Assembly (NCBI RefSeq): GCF_014982715.1
Contig: NZ_JADCJY010000001.1
Coordinates: forward strand, 496,001-560,000
DNA: 64,000 bases
Reading direction: 5' to 3'
Origin: Gallalistipes aquisgranensis
GTDB taxonomy: Bacteria; Bacteroidota; Bacteroidia; Bacteroidales; Rikenellaceae
In this document: positions 26,840-34,395 of the stretch, piece by piece
Position numbering within the stretch: position 1 is the stretch's first letter
Layout: the number at the start of each line of letters is the position of its first letter
Notes under the pieces: generated by a model
Databases searched by the model: none
Told to the model about the DNA's origin: nothing
The model's input: the letters and a program-made list of their open reading frames with translations, nothing else
Translations under genes and position numbers: made by a program

Positions 26840-29161
26840 TTAGTTGGTTGAATTGTCTACTATCACCTCATACCACAAAGTCTTGTATCTCGGACTGATT
26901 TCGAGAATCGCCTCTCCTGATTCGTTTTCAATGACCGGAACCTCTTCGGTGCGTTTCCCTTCCGAATCCAGGGCATAACACTTCACTCTGCCGCCCAAAC
27001 CGGCGAAAGCGAGTTGTGCCTCGATGCCCTCGCACAGAACGGGAGCCCTGCCCAATCTTCCCCCGTCGGGTTCGGAGCAGGAGATTTTTCCCTTTCCGAC
27101 TTCGACTATCCTCATACCGGTGTTGTGGACAAGCCCTGTTGCTGCAAGCAGATAAGATCCTGTCTGCAGTAGGTTTCCCGGGACCGATTCGCCTATGGGC
27201 GATGCAAGGGTCAACGATAAGGTCAGCCAATCCAGCCTCGTTTTGGCCGGGATAAGCCGCATTCCTCTGTACATGAAAGTCCTTCCTTTCACGAATCCCG
27301 AGAAAACTTTGGTATTCCGGGTATCCACCATGAAAAATCCGGCATCTTTTTCCTGCCAGTTCCATGTGAGTTCACCCGTACTGCTCTGCATCAGCCTGTT
27401 TTTGTAAGCTTCTTTTATTGACGTGGGCACATCCGCCTCGCTTCGGATCACGGTACGCCCCTCGCTTGAGAAAAGGCGGGGATACTCCTCGACTTGGGTT
27501 CCCGACCGTACGGCCAACGGAAGGCTATTCAAAAGACCCGATCCATGTAGCCCCGGGGCGTTTGCCGCCTGCTTTTCCGCCACTTTCAATATATCGCTCT
27601 CCTCTTTCGACGGGAAAGCGAAAACCAGACGGTCGTCGCCGCTTCTCACGTCACCCCGCACGAACATAGCCCAACAGGCAGGAAAGTGGACGAGCTTCTG
27701 GGGTGCGGAACACATGTCGAACATCGGCCAAATGTGCCCTCTCTCGTAGTCCGTATCGAGAATCCATGCAAACTGCATAAGCGCCGACCAGTTCTGGAAT
27801 GCGCCCATGGCGGCCAGCATCACGTTGCCTTCGGCACAATAGAAATTGAGGTTCGGGTGGTCGTATTCGCTGACCGTAAAAGGCTTGCCGAGAATACGTG
27901 CCTGTGCCATTTTGGTGAAGGTATTGCCTGGATGTCCGTAGCTGTTGACCACAGAACCGTTTCTCAGGTTCCAATGGGCGTTGTTCCATTTCCCTCCGGG
28001 AAACGCGGGATGACACCAGTAACCGTGAATATCGCAGTAGTCCGTTGCCGCCTGGGCCCGATTGAATCCGTAACCCAATTGCGTGCCGGTCACCGGCTGG
28101 CGGATCTTCAGGTTTACCTTTGTATTGGCATATAGATCCGCGAAATATTTGGATTCCAGTCCTGCCAGAAATTCGGTAAAATCGTTTGCCCGCTGGGGAA
28201 ACCGAGACCAATTGTATTTATAGGGCCAATCGATGTTCTTTTTCTTGAAATTTTTCGACTTGGGCAGAATTTCATCCACATTCGCTTCGGTCCCTTTTCC
28301 CCATGCCGTTCTCAATGTCTCCATGTCGCCGTATTTGTCAAAAAGCCAATCGTTCCATATCTCGATTATCTCGCTTTTGTAGGGTTCGACAAGGGCCGTG
28401 AACTTATGTTTGGGAGAGAACCACGAATGGACGATCGAGTTCTCGTTGGCGAGCTCCATCATGCTGATCGATGTATCGTCCTTGTAAGCAATGCCGGTAT
28501 AGGGGTTTATATGGTTGAGGATCTCTCCGTGAAATTTCTTCTGCAGATAGACCATTCTTTCGTTGACATTGTCGATGCCATTCTTGTAATAAGGGAGCAG
28601 GTGGGCATTCACGAATCCATTCACCCAACTGACCTTCCTTGCGATGTTTAACTGAAAATAGATATGGATGCCCTTCTCTTTCAGCTTTGCGAAAAGATAG
28701 TCGAAACGCTCCAATTGCACCGGTTCGATAAAAGAATCGAAAAACGGATAACCCTCCTTAGGTGTTCGGTGGCTGACATAGTGCATGCGCACGATATTTA
28801 TTCCGTAACGGGAGAGCTCTTCGGCCAGTTTATCCGCAGAGGCATGGTCGGGGAAACATCCCGTCATACCGATATTGGTGCCTATGAAGCGGACCGGCCG
28901 ACCGGTTTCATCGACAAGAAATTCACCTGCGGGAGATATGAAGCCTTTCGGTCTTGCATTTTGCCGCACAACGGCTTTCCATGTACCGACATTTGTGATG
29001 TTTTCCGGTGCATTGTGGGTCGGCTGGAACGGAAACATGGGGGCGAAATTATCGGATGCCTCGATCTCTTCGAGAAGATTGGGTCGTAGCGTCTCTTGAG
29101 CGTAAAGATTGGCGAGTGCCAACATCATCGCATAAAGCGTCAAATGGAAAGGCCTTCTCAT
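26840..29161 (-). CDS. Exported clan GH-A glycoside hydrolase (GH5-like)
   Basis: A 773-residue enzyme with signal peptide ending LYAQ (residue 22). The TIM-barrel part (about 75-500) begins with DETGRPVRFIGTNIG, a typical GH5/GH-A opening, has the acid/base pair in ELANENS (Glu240) and a candidate nucleophile in TVSEYDHP (Glu432). A C-terminal beta domain from about 590 may bind carbohydrate. It is the first gene after the locus promoter at 29.2 kb and probably starts degradation at the surface or in the periplasm. I cannot assign a GH subfamily or linkage from sequence alone. Confidence 0.78.
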   Translation of the reverse strand: MRRPFHLTLYAMMLALANLYAQETLRPNLLEEIEASDNFAPMFPFQPTHNAPENITNVGTWKAVVRQNARPKGFISPAGEFLVDETGRPVRFIGTNIGMTGCFPDHASADKLAEELSRYGINIVRMHYVSHRTPKEGYPFFDSFIEPVQLERFDYLFAKLKEKGIHIYFQLNIARKVSWVNGFVNAHLLPYYKNGIDNVNERMVYLQKKFHGEILNHINPYTGIAYKDDTSISMMELANENSIVHSWFSPKHKFTALVEPYKSEIIEIWNDWLFDKYGDMETLRTAWGKGTEANVDEILPKSKNFKKKNIDWPYKYNWSRFPQRANDFTEFLAGLESKYFADLYANTKVNLKIRQPVTGTQLGYGFNRAQAATDYCDIHGYWCHPAFPGGKWNNAHWNLRNGSVVNSYGHPGNTFTKMAQARILGKPFTVSEYDHPNLNFYCAEGNVMLAAMGAFQNWSALMQFAWILDTDYERGHIWPMFDMCSAPQKLVHFPACWAMFVRGDVRSGDDRLVFAFPSKEESDILKVAEKQAANAPGLHGSGLLNSLPLAVRSGTQVEEYPRLFSSEGRTVIRSEADVPTSIKEAYKNRLMQSSTGELTWNWQEKDAGFFMVDTRNTKVFSGFVKGRTFMYRGMRLIPAKTRLDWLTLSLTLASPIGESVPGNLLQTGSYLLAATGLVHNTGMRIVEVGKGKISCSEPDGGRLGRAPVLCEGIEAQLAFAGLGGRVKCYALDSEGKRTEEVPVIENESGEAILEISPRYKTLWYEVIVDNSTN

Positions 29162-29191
29162 ATTCTTTAACTATTTAACTTTGAGTTGTTA

Positions 29192-29223
29192 CAAAGTAAT
29201 GTAATTATTTTATATTTTACAAA
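29192..29223 (-). promoter_or_regulatory. Promoter of the glycan-utilisation operon
   Basis: On the minus strand a -33 TTTG (29220-29223) is followed after exactly 20 bases by TTACTTTG (29192-29199), which differs from TAnnTTTG at one position. The AT-rich surroundings and the 30-base distance to the ATG at 29161 fit a main promoter for the 29161-to-13239 operon. Confidence 0.65.
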
Positions 29224-29756
29224 TAAAAAATATAATTTTATATTATAAAATAAATGGCCGAAAGGAAGGGCCGTAAAATTCATTTTCCCCTGTCTTTTTC
29301 GGCTGTATTTCGATGCGCCGGATAGTCATATTGATGTGGTGGGTTTTGGTGATGAATTTTAGGAACGTTATGGGCCTGCTTTCAGAGGAATTTGTGCATA
29401 TCCACGTAATCTGCGGAAATATGAGGAGAAAAGGGTGAATACGGAACAGTCATTGAAAACTTCGTGGCCGGTACAAGGGCTTTCTTTCCGGACTGTCGGT
29501 GCAGATTAGTTATATCTGACCCTCAGCGATGACTGCGGCAGAGGTATTCGAGTTTGGTGAATTGCGGACAACTTTCGGATAACGACCGAGGAGGGGGGCT
29601 GTTATCAGGAATATGCTGGGACTTATATCCGGACGAACCGCATAACAAATCTATGGACGTATTGGCTTGACAGACAGATGAATATATCTGGGAAGAAAGG
29701 ATAAAACAGCACTCGTTTTTCAGTGCGTGTGGCAGTCGGTTGAATGTTTGTATTTT
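29224..29756. other. Gene-free stretch between the glycan locus and the tRNA
   Basis: About 530 bases upstream of the glycan operon promoter. I found no convincing coding frame, RNA gene or long repeat. The first 40 bases are extremely AT-rich and belong to the promoter region; the rest may contain upstream regulatory sites or decayed sequence. Confidence 0.5.
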
Positions 29757-29791
29757 ATAGAAAAAGCAGCTGTACGAAATGCAACTGCTTT
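29757..29791 (-). terminator. Terminator directly after the CAT tRNA
   Basis: On the minus strand, a stem of arms 29785-29791 and 29763-29769 (7 perfect pairs, extendable past one mismatch) is followed by a T run. It begins 5 bases past the tRNA 3' end. Confidence 0.7.
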
Positions 29792-29796
29792 ATAGG

Positions 29797-29870
<74 letters not shown>

Positions 29871-30064
29871 GTATCGTTTTTTACCGGCAATTTTCGCCGG
29901 CTGTTCCTGCTGTCAGCTACCGTACCGGTCATGCTGTTCCGGAACCGCGTGATTTTCCGCTGTCTCCGGAGGGACGGGGCGTTCTGATGCGGACACAAAA
30001 ATATATAAACGGGAGCAATTTGCAAAATTTGTGAAAAAAATAATCCGGCAATGGAATTAATTGC

Positions 30065-30072
30065 TATTTTTG
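30065..30072 (+). promoter_or_regulatory. -7 box for the coiled-coil lipoprotein gene
   Basis: TATTTTTG matches TAnnTTTG. It lies 77 bases before the ATG at 30150. No -33 element at the expected distance. Confidence 0.5.
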
Positions 30073-30149
30073 CCGCCGTGAGCGATTCCCGCAGGGATGC
30101 CGGTGGGTAGCGGGAGGTCGGAACGACGGTTAATTATTTAGGGTATAAT

Positions 30150-31028
30150 ATGAAGAAGATCGTTTACCTGATTGTCTTGTTGACACCCCTTTTCTCCTGT
30201 GTGGGCAAGAGGAATGCGGAGAGGCTGGCGGGCGAGAAGGATTCCTTGTCGCTGGCGCTGGCAGCCAAGGATTCGGTTATCAACGAAGTGTTCGCTTCGC
30301 TGAACGACATTGCGGAGAACCTCAATGCCATCAAAGTCCGTGAGAATATCATCACCACGGCGGTCGGCAACGGGGAGATCCGGAAGCAGGCGACCGTCCA
30401 GATCGGCGAGGACATCGAGGAGATCGACCGTCTGCTGCAGAGCAACCGGGAGACGATCGCCCGTCTGGAGCGCAGCGCTGCCCGGCTGAAGAAGGCCGAC
30501 GTGAAGGTCGCCTCCCTGGAGAAACTGATCGGCGAAATGTCCGCCCAAGTGGAGACGAAGGATGCAGAGATCGCCGCCCTGCGGAAGGACCTGAAAAAAC
30601 TCAACGTCGAGGTGGAAGAACTCCATACGCAGGTGAGCGGCCTGGGTACGGAGGTCGACAGTCTCAACCGGGCGAAAAACCGTCTGGAAGGCGAAGTGAA
30701 GACCCGGGACGACCTGCTCAGCGTGGCCTATTACATCGTGGGCTCCCAGAAGGAACTGCTCGAAAAGGAGATCGTGTACAAGTCCGGATTCATCGGGCGC
30801 ACGCTCAAGATCAACGAGAACCGCAGTCTCGACAGTTTCACGCAGGTGGATATCCGGAATTTCGATGAGGTGATTATCGGCAAGCGGGACGTCGTGCTGG
30901 TCAGTTCGCACCCCGCCGGGTCGTATGAGTTCGTGATGAATGACAACCGGGTGTTCTCGTCGCTGGTCATCACCGACCGCGACAAGTTTTGGGAGTATTC
31001 GAAAGTGCTTGTAATCAGCTACAAGTAG
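30150..31028 (+). CDS. Coiled-coil lipoprotein of unknown function
   Basis: A 292-residue protein. The N-terminus MKKIVYLIVLLTPLFSC gives a lipobox with Cys17. Residues about 20-195 are rich in heptad-like Leu/Ile with many Glu, Lys and Arg (for example IEEIDRLLQSNRETIARLERSAARL), which predicts a long coiled coil. Residues about 200-292 form a small alpha/beta domain (KSGFIGRTLKINENRSL, SFTQVDIRNFDEVIIG, KVLVISYK). I do not recognise a named family; similar proteins appear to be common in Bacteroidales. It stands alone between a tRNA and rpmE2, with its own promoter. An envelope-structural role is a guess only. Confidence 0.75.
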   Translation: MKKIVYLIVLLTPLFSCVGKRNAERLAGEKDSLSLALAAKDSVINEVFASLNDIAENLNAIKVRENIITTAVGNGEIRKQATVQIGEDIEEIDRLLQSNRETIARLERSAARLKKADVKVASLEKLIGEMSAQVETKDAEIAALRKDLKKLNVEVEELHTQVSGLGTEVDSLNRAKNRLEGEVKTRDDLLSVAYYIVGSQKELLEKEIVYKSGFIGRTLKINENRSLDSFTQVDIRNFDEVIIGKRDVVLVSSHPAGSYEFVMNDNRVFSSLVITDRDKFWEYSKVLVISYK

Positions 31029-31113
31029 GCCGGAGGCGGGTAGGGGGCCGCTTCCTTGCGGAGTCGTGGGGCGGAAATCTCTCCGCCTGCGGAAAATTAA
31101 AGGGCCGCATCGG

Positions 31114-31143
31114 TTGCAAATCGGGAATTTATTCCTATCTTTG
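31114..31143 (+). promoter_or_regulatory. Promoter of rpmE2
   Basis: -33 TTG (31114-31116), a 19-base spacer, then TATCTTTG (31136-31143), an exact TAnnTTTG. The ATG at 31176 follows after 32 bases. Confidence 0.75.
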
Positions 31144-31175
31144 CGCCCATATTACACATTAAACAAAAAACACAC

Positions 31176-31445
31176 ATGAAAAAGGGTATTCATCCGGAGA
31201 ATTATCGTTTAGTGGCATTCAAGGATATGTCGAATGACCATGTGTTTTTGTGCAGGTCCGCCGTTCAGTCAAAGGAAACGATCGAAGTGAATGGCGAAAC
31301 CTATCCCGTGTACAAGATGGAAATTTCCAACACCTCCCACCCGTTCTACACCGGTAAGATGAAGTTGGTTGACACCGCTGGACGCGTTGATAAGTTTATG
31401 AGCCGCTATCAAAAGCATTACGATAAGAAGAACGCCGCCAAATAG
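31176..31445 (+). CDS. rpmE2: 50S ribosomal protein L31, type B
   Basis: An 89-residue protein starting MKKGIHPENYRLVAFKDMS and containing SNTSHPFYTGKMKLVDTAGRVDKF, the diagnostic L31 sequence. The zinc-ribbon CxxC pairs of the zinc-type L31 are absent and the protein has the longer form of L31 type B. It joins the large subunit near the intersubunit bridge. Monocistronic with a strong promoter and terminator. The zinc-independent paralogue is often used under zinc limitation, but in Bacteroidetes this form may be the standard copy. Confidence 0.97.
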   Translation: MKKGIHPENYRLVAFKDMSNDHVFLCRSAVQSKETIEVNGETYPVYKMEISNTSHPFYTGKMKLVDTAGRVDKFMSRYQKHYDKKNAAK

Positions 31446-31466
31446 GGTGGGGATTCTTCCGCGATA

Positions 31467-31497
31467 AAAGGGATCGGTCTCGGACCGGTCCCTTTTT
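31467..31497 (+). terminator. rpmE2 terminator
   Basis: Arms 31470-31479 and 31483-31492 pair (one G-T) with a 3-base loop, followed by TTTTT at 31493-31497. Confidence 0.85.
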
Positions 31498-31654
31498 CGT
31501 TATGTTTCCGGCCATGCGAAGACGGGCCATTCCGTTTTGGCGGCGGCTCTTCGCCGTTCGGAGGTTTCCGGTTCGGCCGCTCGGTGCGGAGGCCGGAAAG
31601 ACCGGTGCATCCGTGTGCCGCGGGATTCCGCAGGCAGTACGGTCAGGCAGGCCC

Positions 31655-32137
31655 TCAAGGCCGGATGATGAGCGAACAATGCTCTCTGAGATACTCCTGG
31701 CAGAGCAGTGCGGAGTTTCCCTGACCGGGAACGGGCGATATGACGATCTCTCCGTCGGCCTGCATGACCAGATCCGAATAGCGTTTTACCAGTCCGGGAT
31801 CGAGTTGTTTCAGCCATTGCATCAGTACTTGCCGGGGCTGGGGCGACAAAAGAATCATCCGCAGGGAGCGACCCCTTCTCATCCGCATGAGTGTTTCGGC
31901 CGCTTCGATTTCCGCGGCGTTGTCGAGCGTGAAGATCAGTGTGTCGTATCCCTTGCGGACGATCTCCCCGAACACGGAGTCCAGGGCATTGGGAAGGATG
32001 TGCAATAACCTTGGCGAGGCTTTGGAGGAGGGCAGGCCCGTGACCGGGAAGGTGGTGATGCCTGCGGTTCTGGCCGGGTCGGCCGGGAGTATAGGTCTTG
32101 AAGTATTTTGCACGGAATTTGCAGGTGTGTATCGCAT
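31655..32137 (-). CDS. SLOG/YpsA (DUF1273)-like protein with altered motif
   Basis: About 160 residues from the ATG at 32137; the frame is open to 32224. The layout resembles the YpsA/DUF1273 branch of the SLOG superfamily: TFPVTGLPSSK where the family has VTGHRP, then FGEIVRKGYDTLIFTLDNAAEIEAAETLMRM-like segment (family: GYTTFISG.A.G.D..AAE), LRMILLSPQPRQ (family LIAVIPFPGQ), a KRYSDLVMQADGEIVIS segment and a C-terminal HCSLIIRP. The GHRP motif and the ISG.A.G residues that normally contact nucleotide are changed, so it may have lost ligand binding or been repurposed. The assignment is by pattern and is moderate. Confidence 0.5.
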   Translation of the reverse strand: MRYTPANSVQNTSRPILPADPARTAGITTFPVTGLPSSKASPRLLHILPNALDSVFGEIVRKGYDTLIFTLDNAAEIEAAETLMRMRRGRSLRMILLSPQPRQVLMQWLKQLDPGLVKRYSDLVMQADGEIVISPVPGQGNSALLCQEYLREHCSLIIRP

Positions 32138-32638
32138 CTGATGTACAGGAATCTGTATAATGAAAGTAGCACGGTACCTAACATTGTCCGCCCCTATGGT
32201 AACACCAATACCTCGCAGGAACAAGTTAAGCCCGTGCTACGTTCGTAACACAGACTTTACCCGTTTTATTTCCTGCTTAAAATTTGGTGTTTTCAGGGCG
32301 GAATAAAACAGCTAAAGCTATTTGCTGTATGTCAAATCGGTCGGCAAGTCGTTTAATTCATGGGCTCTGCGTTTTTCTCTATACAAATATATGGATTCTT
32401 TCGGAAGCTGCAAGCGCTTCTTCCCTCAATCCGCTAATTTTTGTCGTCTTGGAGACTCTGAGAATCGGACATTTCCGGATATTGTGACAGGAGGGGGGCG
32501 ATGTACGGCGGGCGGATATACAGTTTCCCCATGCCGGAATTGGGTCTGTTCCAGGCGGAAGTACGATTCCCTCCGGTTGTTCGGAGCTTCCCTTTCGCTT
32601 TTGCGGGAAAGCGGTGTTCGCCGTTCGGGGAAATGTGC
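32138..32638. other. Gene-free stretch with a spaced inverted repeat
   Basis: About 500 bases upstream of both the SLOG-like gene (minus) and the AraC-type gene (plus). The only structure I see is a 9-bp inverted repeat (gtagcacgg at 32166-32174, ccgtgctac at 32232-32240), with short extra pairing inside it and a second 7-bp pair gcaggaa/ttcctgc at 32215-32221 and 32269-32275. The AraC frame is formally open through this region, but the sequence upstream of 32652 does not look coding. Confidence 0.4.
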
Positions 32639-32646
32639 TAAATTTG
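32639..32646 (+). promoter_or_regulatory. -7 box at the AraC-type gene start
   Basis: TAAATTTG matches TAnnTTTG and ends 5 bases before the ATG at 32652. Transcription would begin at about that ATG, so the mRNA may be leaderless or the start may be the second ATG at 32658. Confidence 0.5.
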
Positions 32647-32651
32647 CAGGA

Positions 32652-33848
32652 ATGGATATGGAGATATACGGAGATATTTTGCAAATGCTGATCCCGATGG
32701 CAATGACCATCTGCCTGGGCGGCTTCATTTTGCTGTCGCTGCGTTCCTCGGGTTCCCGTTCGCGGCGCCTGCTGGCCTTCACCATGCTGGCATGGGGACT
32801 GATCTACCTGGGACGGACGGTAGGTCTCGCTTTCAGTCTGTTCGATGTCGCGGATGTCGGAGCCTTCTCTCCCCTCTACCTGCTGGTCGGAAACCTGTAT
32901 CTGATCGTGCTGATTCCCTATCCGCTTGAAGTGATCCGTCCGGGATGGTTCACGCTGCGGCGGGTGTCGTTGTTGCTGTTGCCCTTTCTTTCGGTGACCG
33001 CCGTCTATCTTTTGGGCGTCGCTTTTCTGAGCCAGTCTCCCGCCGATCTGGACAGTATCGACGATATGTTGGATCGCGTCGATGAATTCAATGTCTGGTT
33101 CCGCCTGGTGATTCTCCTTTCCGTGACGGGGTATCTCGTTTATCTGTTCCGGACCATTTTCCGTTACGAGACTTCTTACAGGCAATGGTGCGAGGAGAAC
33201 TATGCTTCCACCGAAAACATGGAAATATCCTGGTTGCGTTACTATGCCGTCGGGATCGCCTGTATTGCGGTACCCTACTTCTGGCTGATTTTCGATGGAG
33301 GGCTCTATTGTAATGTGGTACACAACGTCGTGGTGCAGGCATTTTTCGGACTGGCGCTCTATAAGGGGCTGTTTCACGAAAATCCCTATGCCGAAAAACA
33401 CTTTGTCCGTGTGCTCGACGAACGGCAGGCTTGTGCCGGGGCAGAGTCTTGTGAGGAACCGTATGGGCTGCCGGTTGTCTCCGAATCCGAAAGTTACTTC
33501 CGGATGAAACTACCCGACTACCGGGATGCCGTACAGACATGGATGGAGGAGTCGAAGCCCTATTTGCGCAAGGAATTCAAACTGATGGACGTGGCTGAAC
33601 TGCTGCCACTCAACCGTAGCTATCTTTCCCGGGTTTTCAACGAAGGTTTCGGCCAGAGTTTCTGTCAGGTCGTGCGTGGTTATCGTCTGCGGGAAGCGGA
33701 ACGGCTTCTGACTCTCCGCACGGAGATTCCTGTCAGGGAGGTGGCCTACCGTTGCGGTTTCTCCTCTCCTGCGGTGTTCCATCGTGTTTTCGCCGAGAGC
33801 CACGGAGGCGTAACACCCAATCGCTACCGGCGGGAAAATGTCGTGTAG
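32652..33848 (+). CDS. Membrane-anchored AraC-family transcriptional regulator
   Basis: About 398 residues. Residues 10-240 contain six to seven hydrophobic helices (for example MLIPMAMTICLGGFILLSL, LYLLVGNLYLIVLIPYPLEV, LVILLSVTGYLVYLF). Residues about 295-395 form an AraC double helix-turn-helix: MDVAELLPLNRSYLSRVFNEGFGQSF and IPVREVAYRCGFSSPAVFHRVFAESHGGVTPNRYR. Such 7TM/AraC proteins act as one-component membrane sensors. The frame runs from 32322, but the -7 box and the sequence character support 32652. It precedes the invertible segment and the fimbrial operon on the same strand, so it is a likely fimbrial regulator; this is inference from position. Confidence 0.82.
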   Translation: MDMEIYGDILQMLIPMAMTICLGGFILLSLRSSGSRSRRLLAFTMLAWGLIYLGRTVGLAFSLFDVADVGAFSPLYLLVGNLYLIVLIPYPLEVIRPGWFTLRRVSLLLLPFLSVTAVYLLGVAFLSQSPADLDSIDDMLDRVDEFNVWFRLVILLSVTGYLVYLFRTIFRYETSYRQWCEENYASTENMEISWLRYYAVGIACIAVPYFWLIFDGGLYCNVVHNVVVQAFFGLALYKGLFHENPYAEKHFVRVLDERQACAGAESCEEPYGLPVVSESESYFRMKLPDYRDAVQTWMEESKPYLRKEFKLMDVAELLPLNRSYLSRVFNEGFGQSFCQVVRGYRLREAERLLTLRTEIPVREVAYRCGFSSPAVFHRVFAESHGGVTPNRYRRENVV

Positions 33849-33876
33849 GCGAATACTGTCCTTTCCTGTCGCCGTG

Positions 33877-33898
33877 CCTGTACCTTCTCTGGTGCAGG
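33877..33898 (+). terminator. Terminator after the AraC-type gene
   Basis: cctgtacc (33877-33884) pairs with ggtgcagg (33891-33898) with one G-T pair and a 6-base loop, followed by ttattttgt. It lies 28 bases past the stop and separates the regulator from the fimbrial operon. Confidence 0.6.
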
Positions 33899-34103
33899 TT
33901 ATTTTGTCCTCTTTCGACGGGTGATTTGCATTGCGAAACGTAAAAAGACGGCAGATTTTACGAATGGCGACCCGATTTTTTACGAATCGGGACTGTCTGT
34001 GATTTTTCATCACTTTTCATCCGCTAATTTTATAAACGAATTGCCGATTTTGTTACTTCAGTGCCCTTCCGGGCCATTTTGGGGTTCGAAAGTACGATTT
34101 GAT

Positions 34104-34117
34104 GTTCGTTAAATCGT
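34104..34117 (+). repeat. Left inverted repeat of the putative inverton
   Basis: gttcgttaaatcgt; exact reverse complement of 34280-34293. Pairing stops immediately outside the 14 bases. Confidence 0.75.
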
Positions 34118-34127
34118 TGGTTTTCAG

Positions 34128-34135
34128 CAAAGGTA
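34128..34135 (-). promoter_or_regulatory. -7 box inside the putative inverton (currently reversed)
   Basis: On the minus strand this reads TACCTTTG, an exact TAnnTTTG. It is the only exact match I found inside the 162-bp segment on either strand. No TTTG/TTG is at the -33 distance; that region is an A/T tract. Same octamer as in the strong promoter of the yceD operon at 61742. Confidence 0.55.
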
Positions 34136-34279
34136 TAAAATGTAATGTGAATTTTTTGTGTTTTTTTGAAAAAAAATGATGATCCATTTGCTAAATGTCT
34201 GCCTTTTAATTTTTTATAAATATAATTTTAAAGGTATTCGAAAGACTCTCTGTCGGAGCGCTTCCCCTCTTTTGGACTG

Positions 34280-34293
34280 ACGATTTAACGAAC
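34280..34293 (-). repeat. Right inverted repeat of the putative inverton
   Basis: acgatttaacgaac; exact reverse complement of 34104-34117. It lies 102 bases before the first fimbrial-operon ATG and would be part of the leader when the promoter is ON. Confidence 0.75.
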
Positions 34294-34395
34294 GATTTTT
34301 CGATGCGGAAAACCGTCCGTAGGTGGTTATATATCAATTTCTTCCATCTCGTTATGCGGAACGGGGCGTCGGATTATGAATAATACGGAACGGGT

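Larger units (their letters stand above)
34104..34293. other. Putative invertible promoter segment (inverton) upstream of the fimbrial operon
   Basis: Two perfect 14-bp inverted repeats (gttcgttaaatcgt at 34104-34117 and acgatttaacgaac at 34280-34293) bracket 162 bp of AT-rich, non-coding DNA with a consensus -7 box on the minus strand. This is the architecture of recombinase-invertible promoters that control capsule and fimbriae in Bacteroidales. The whole 33849-34395 gap has no gene. In the orientation given, the promoter points away from the fimbrial genes (OFF). Flipping it would place TACCTTTG at 34262-34269 on the plus strand, about 127 bases before the ATG at 34396. No recombinase gene is in the window, so the enzyme would act in trans. 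Confidence 0.65.
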
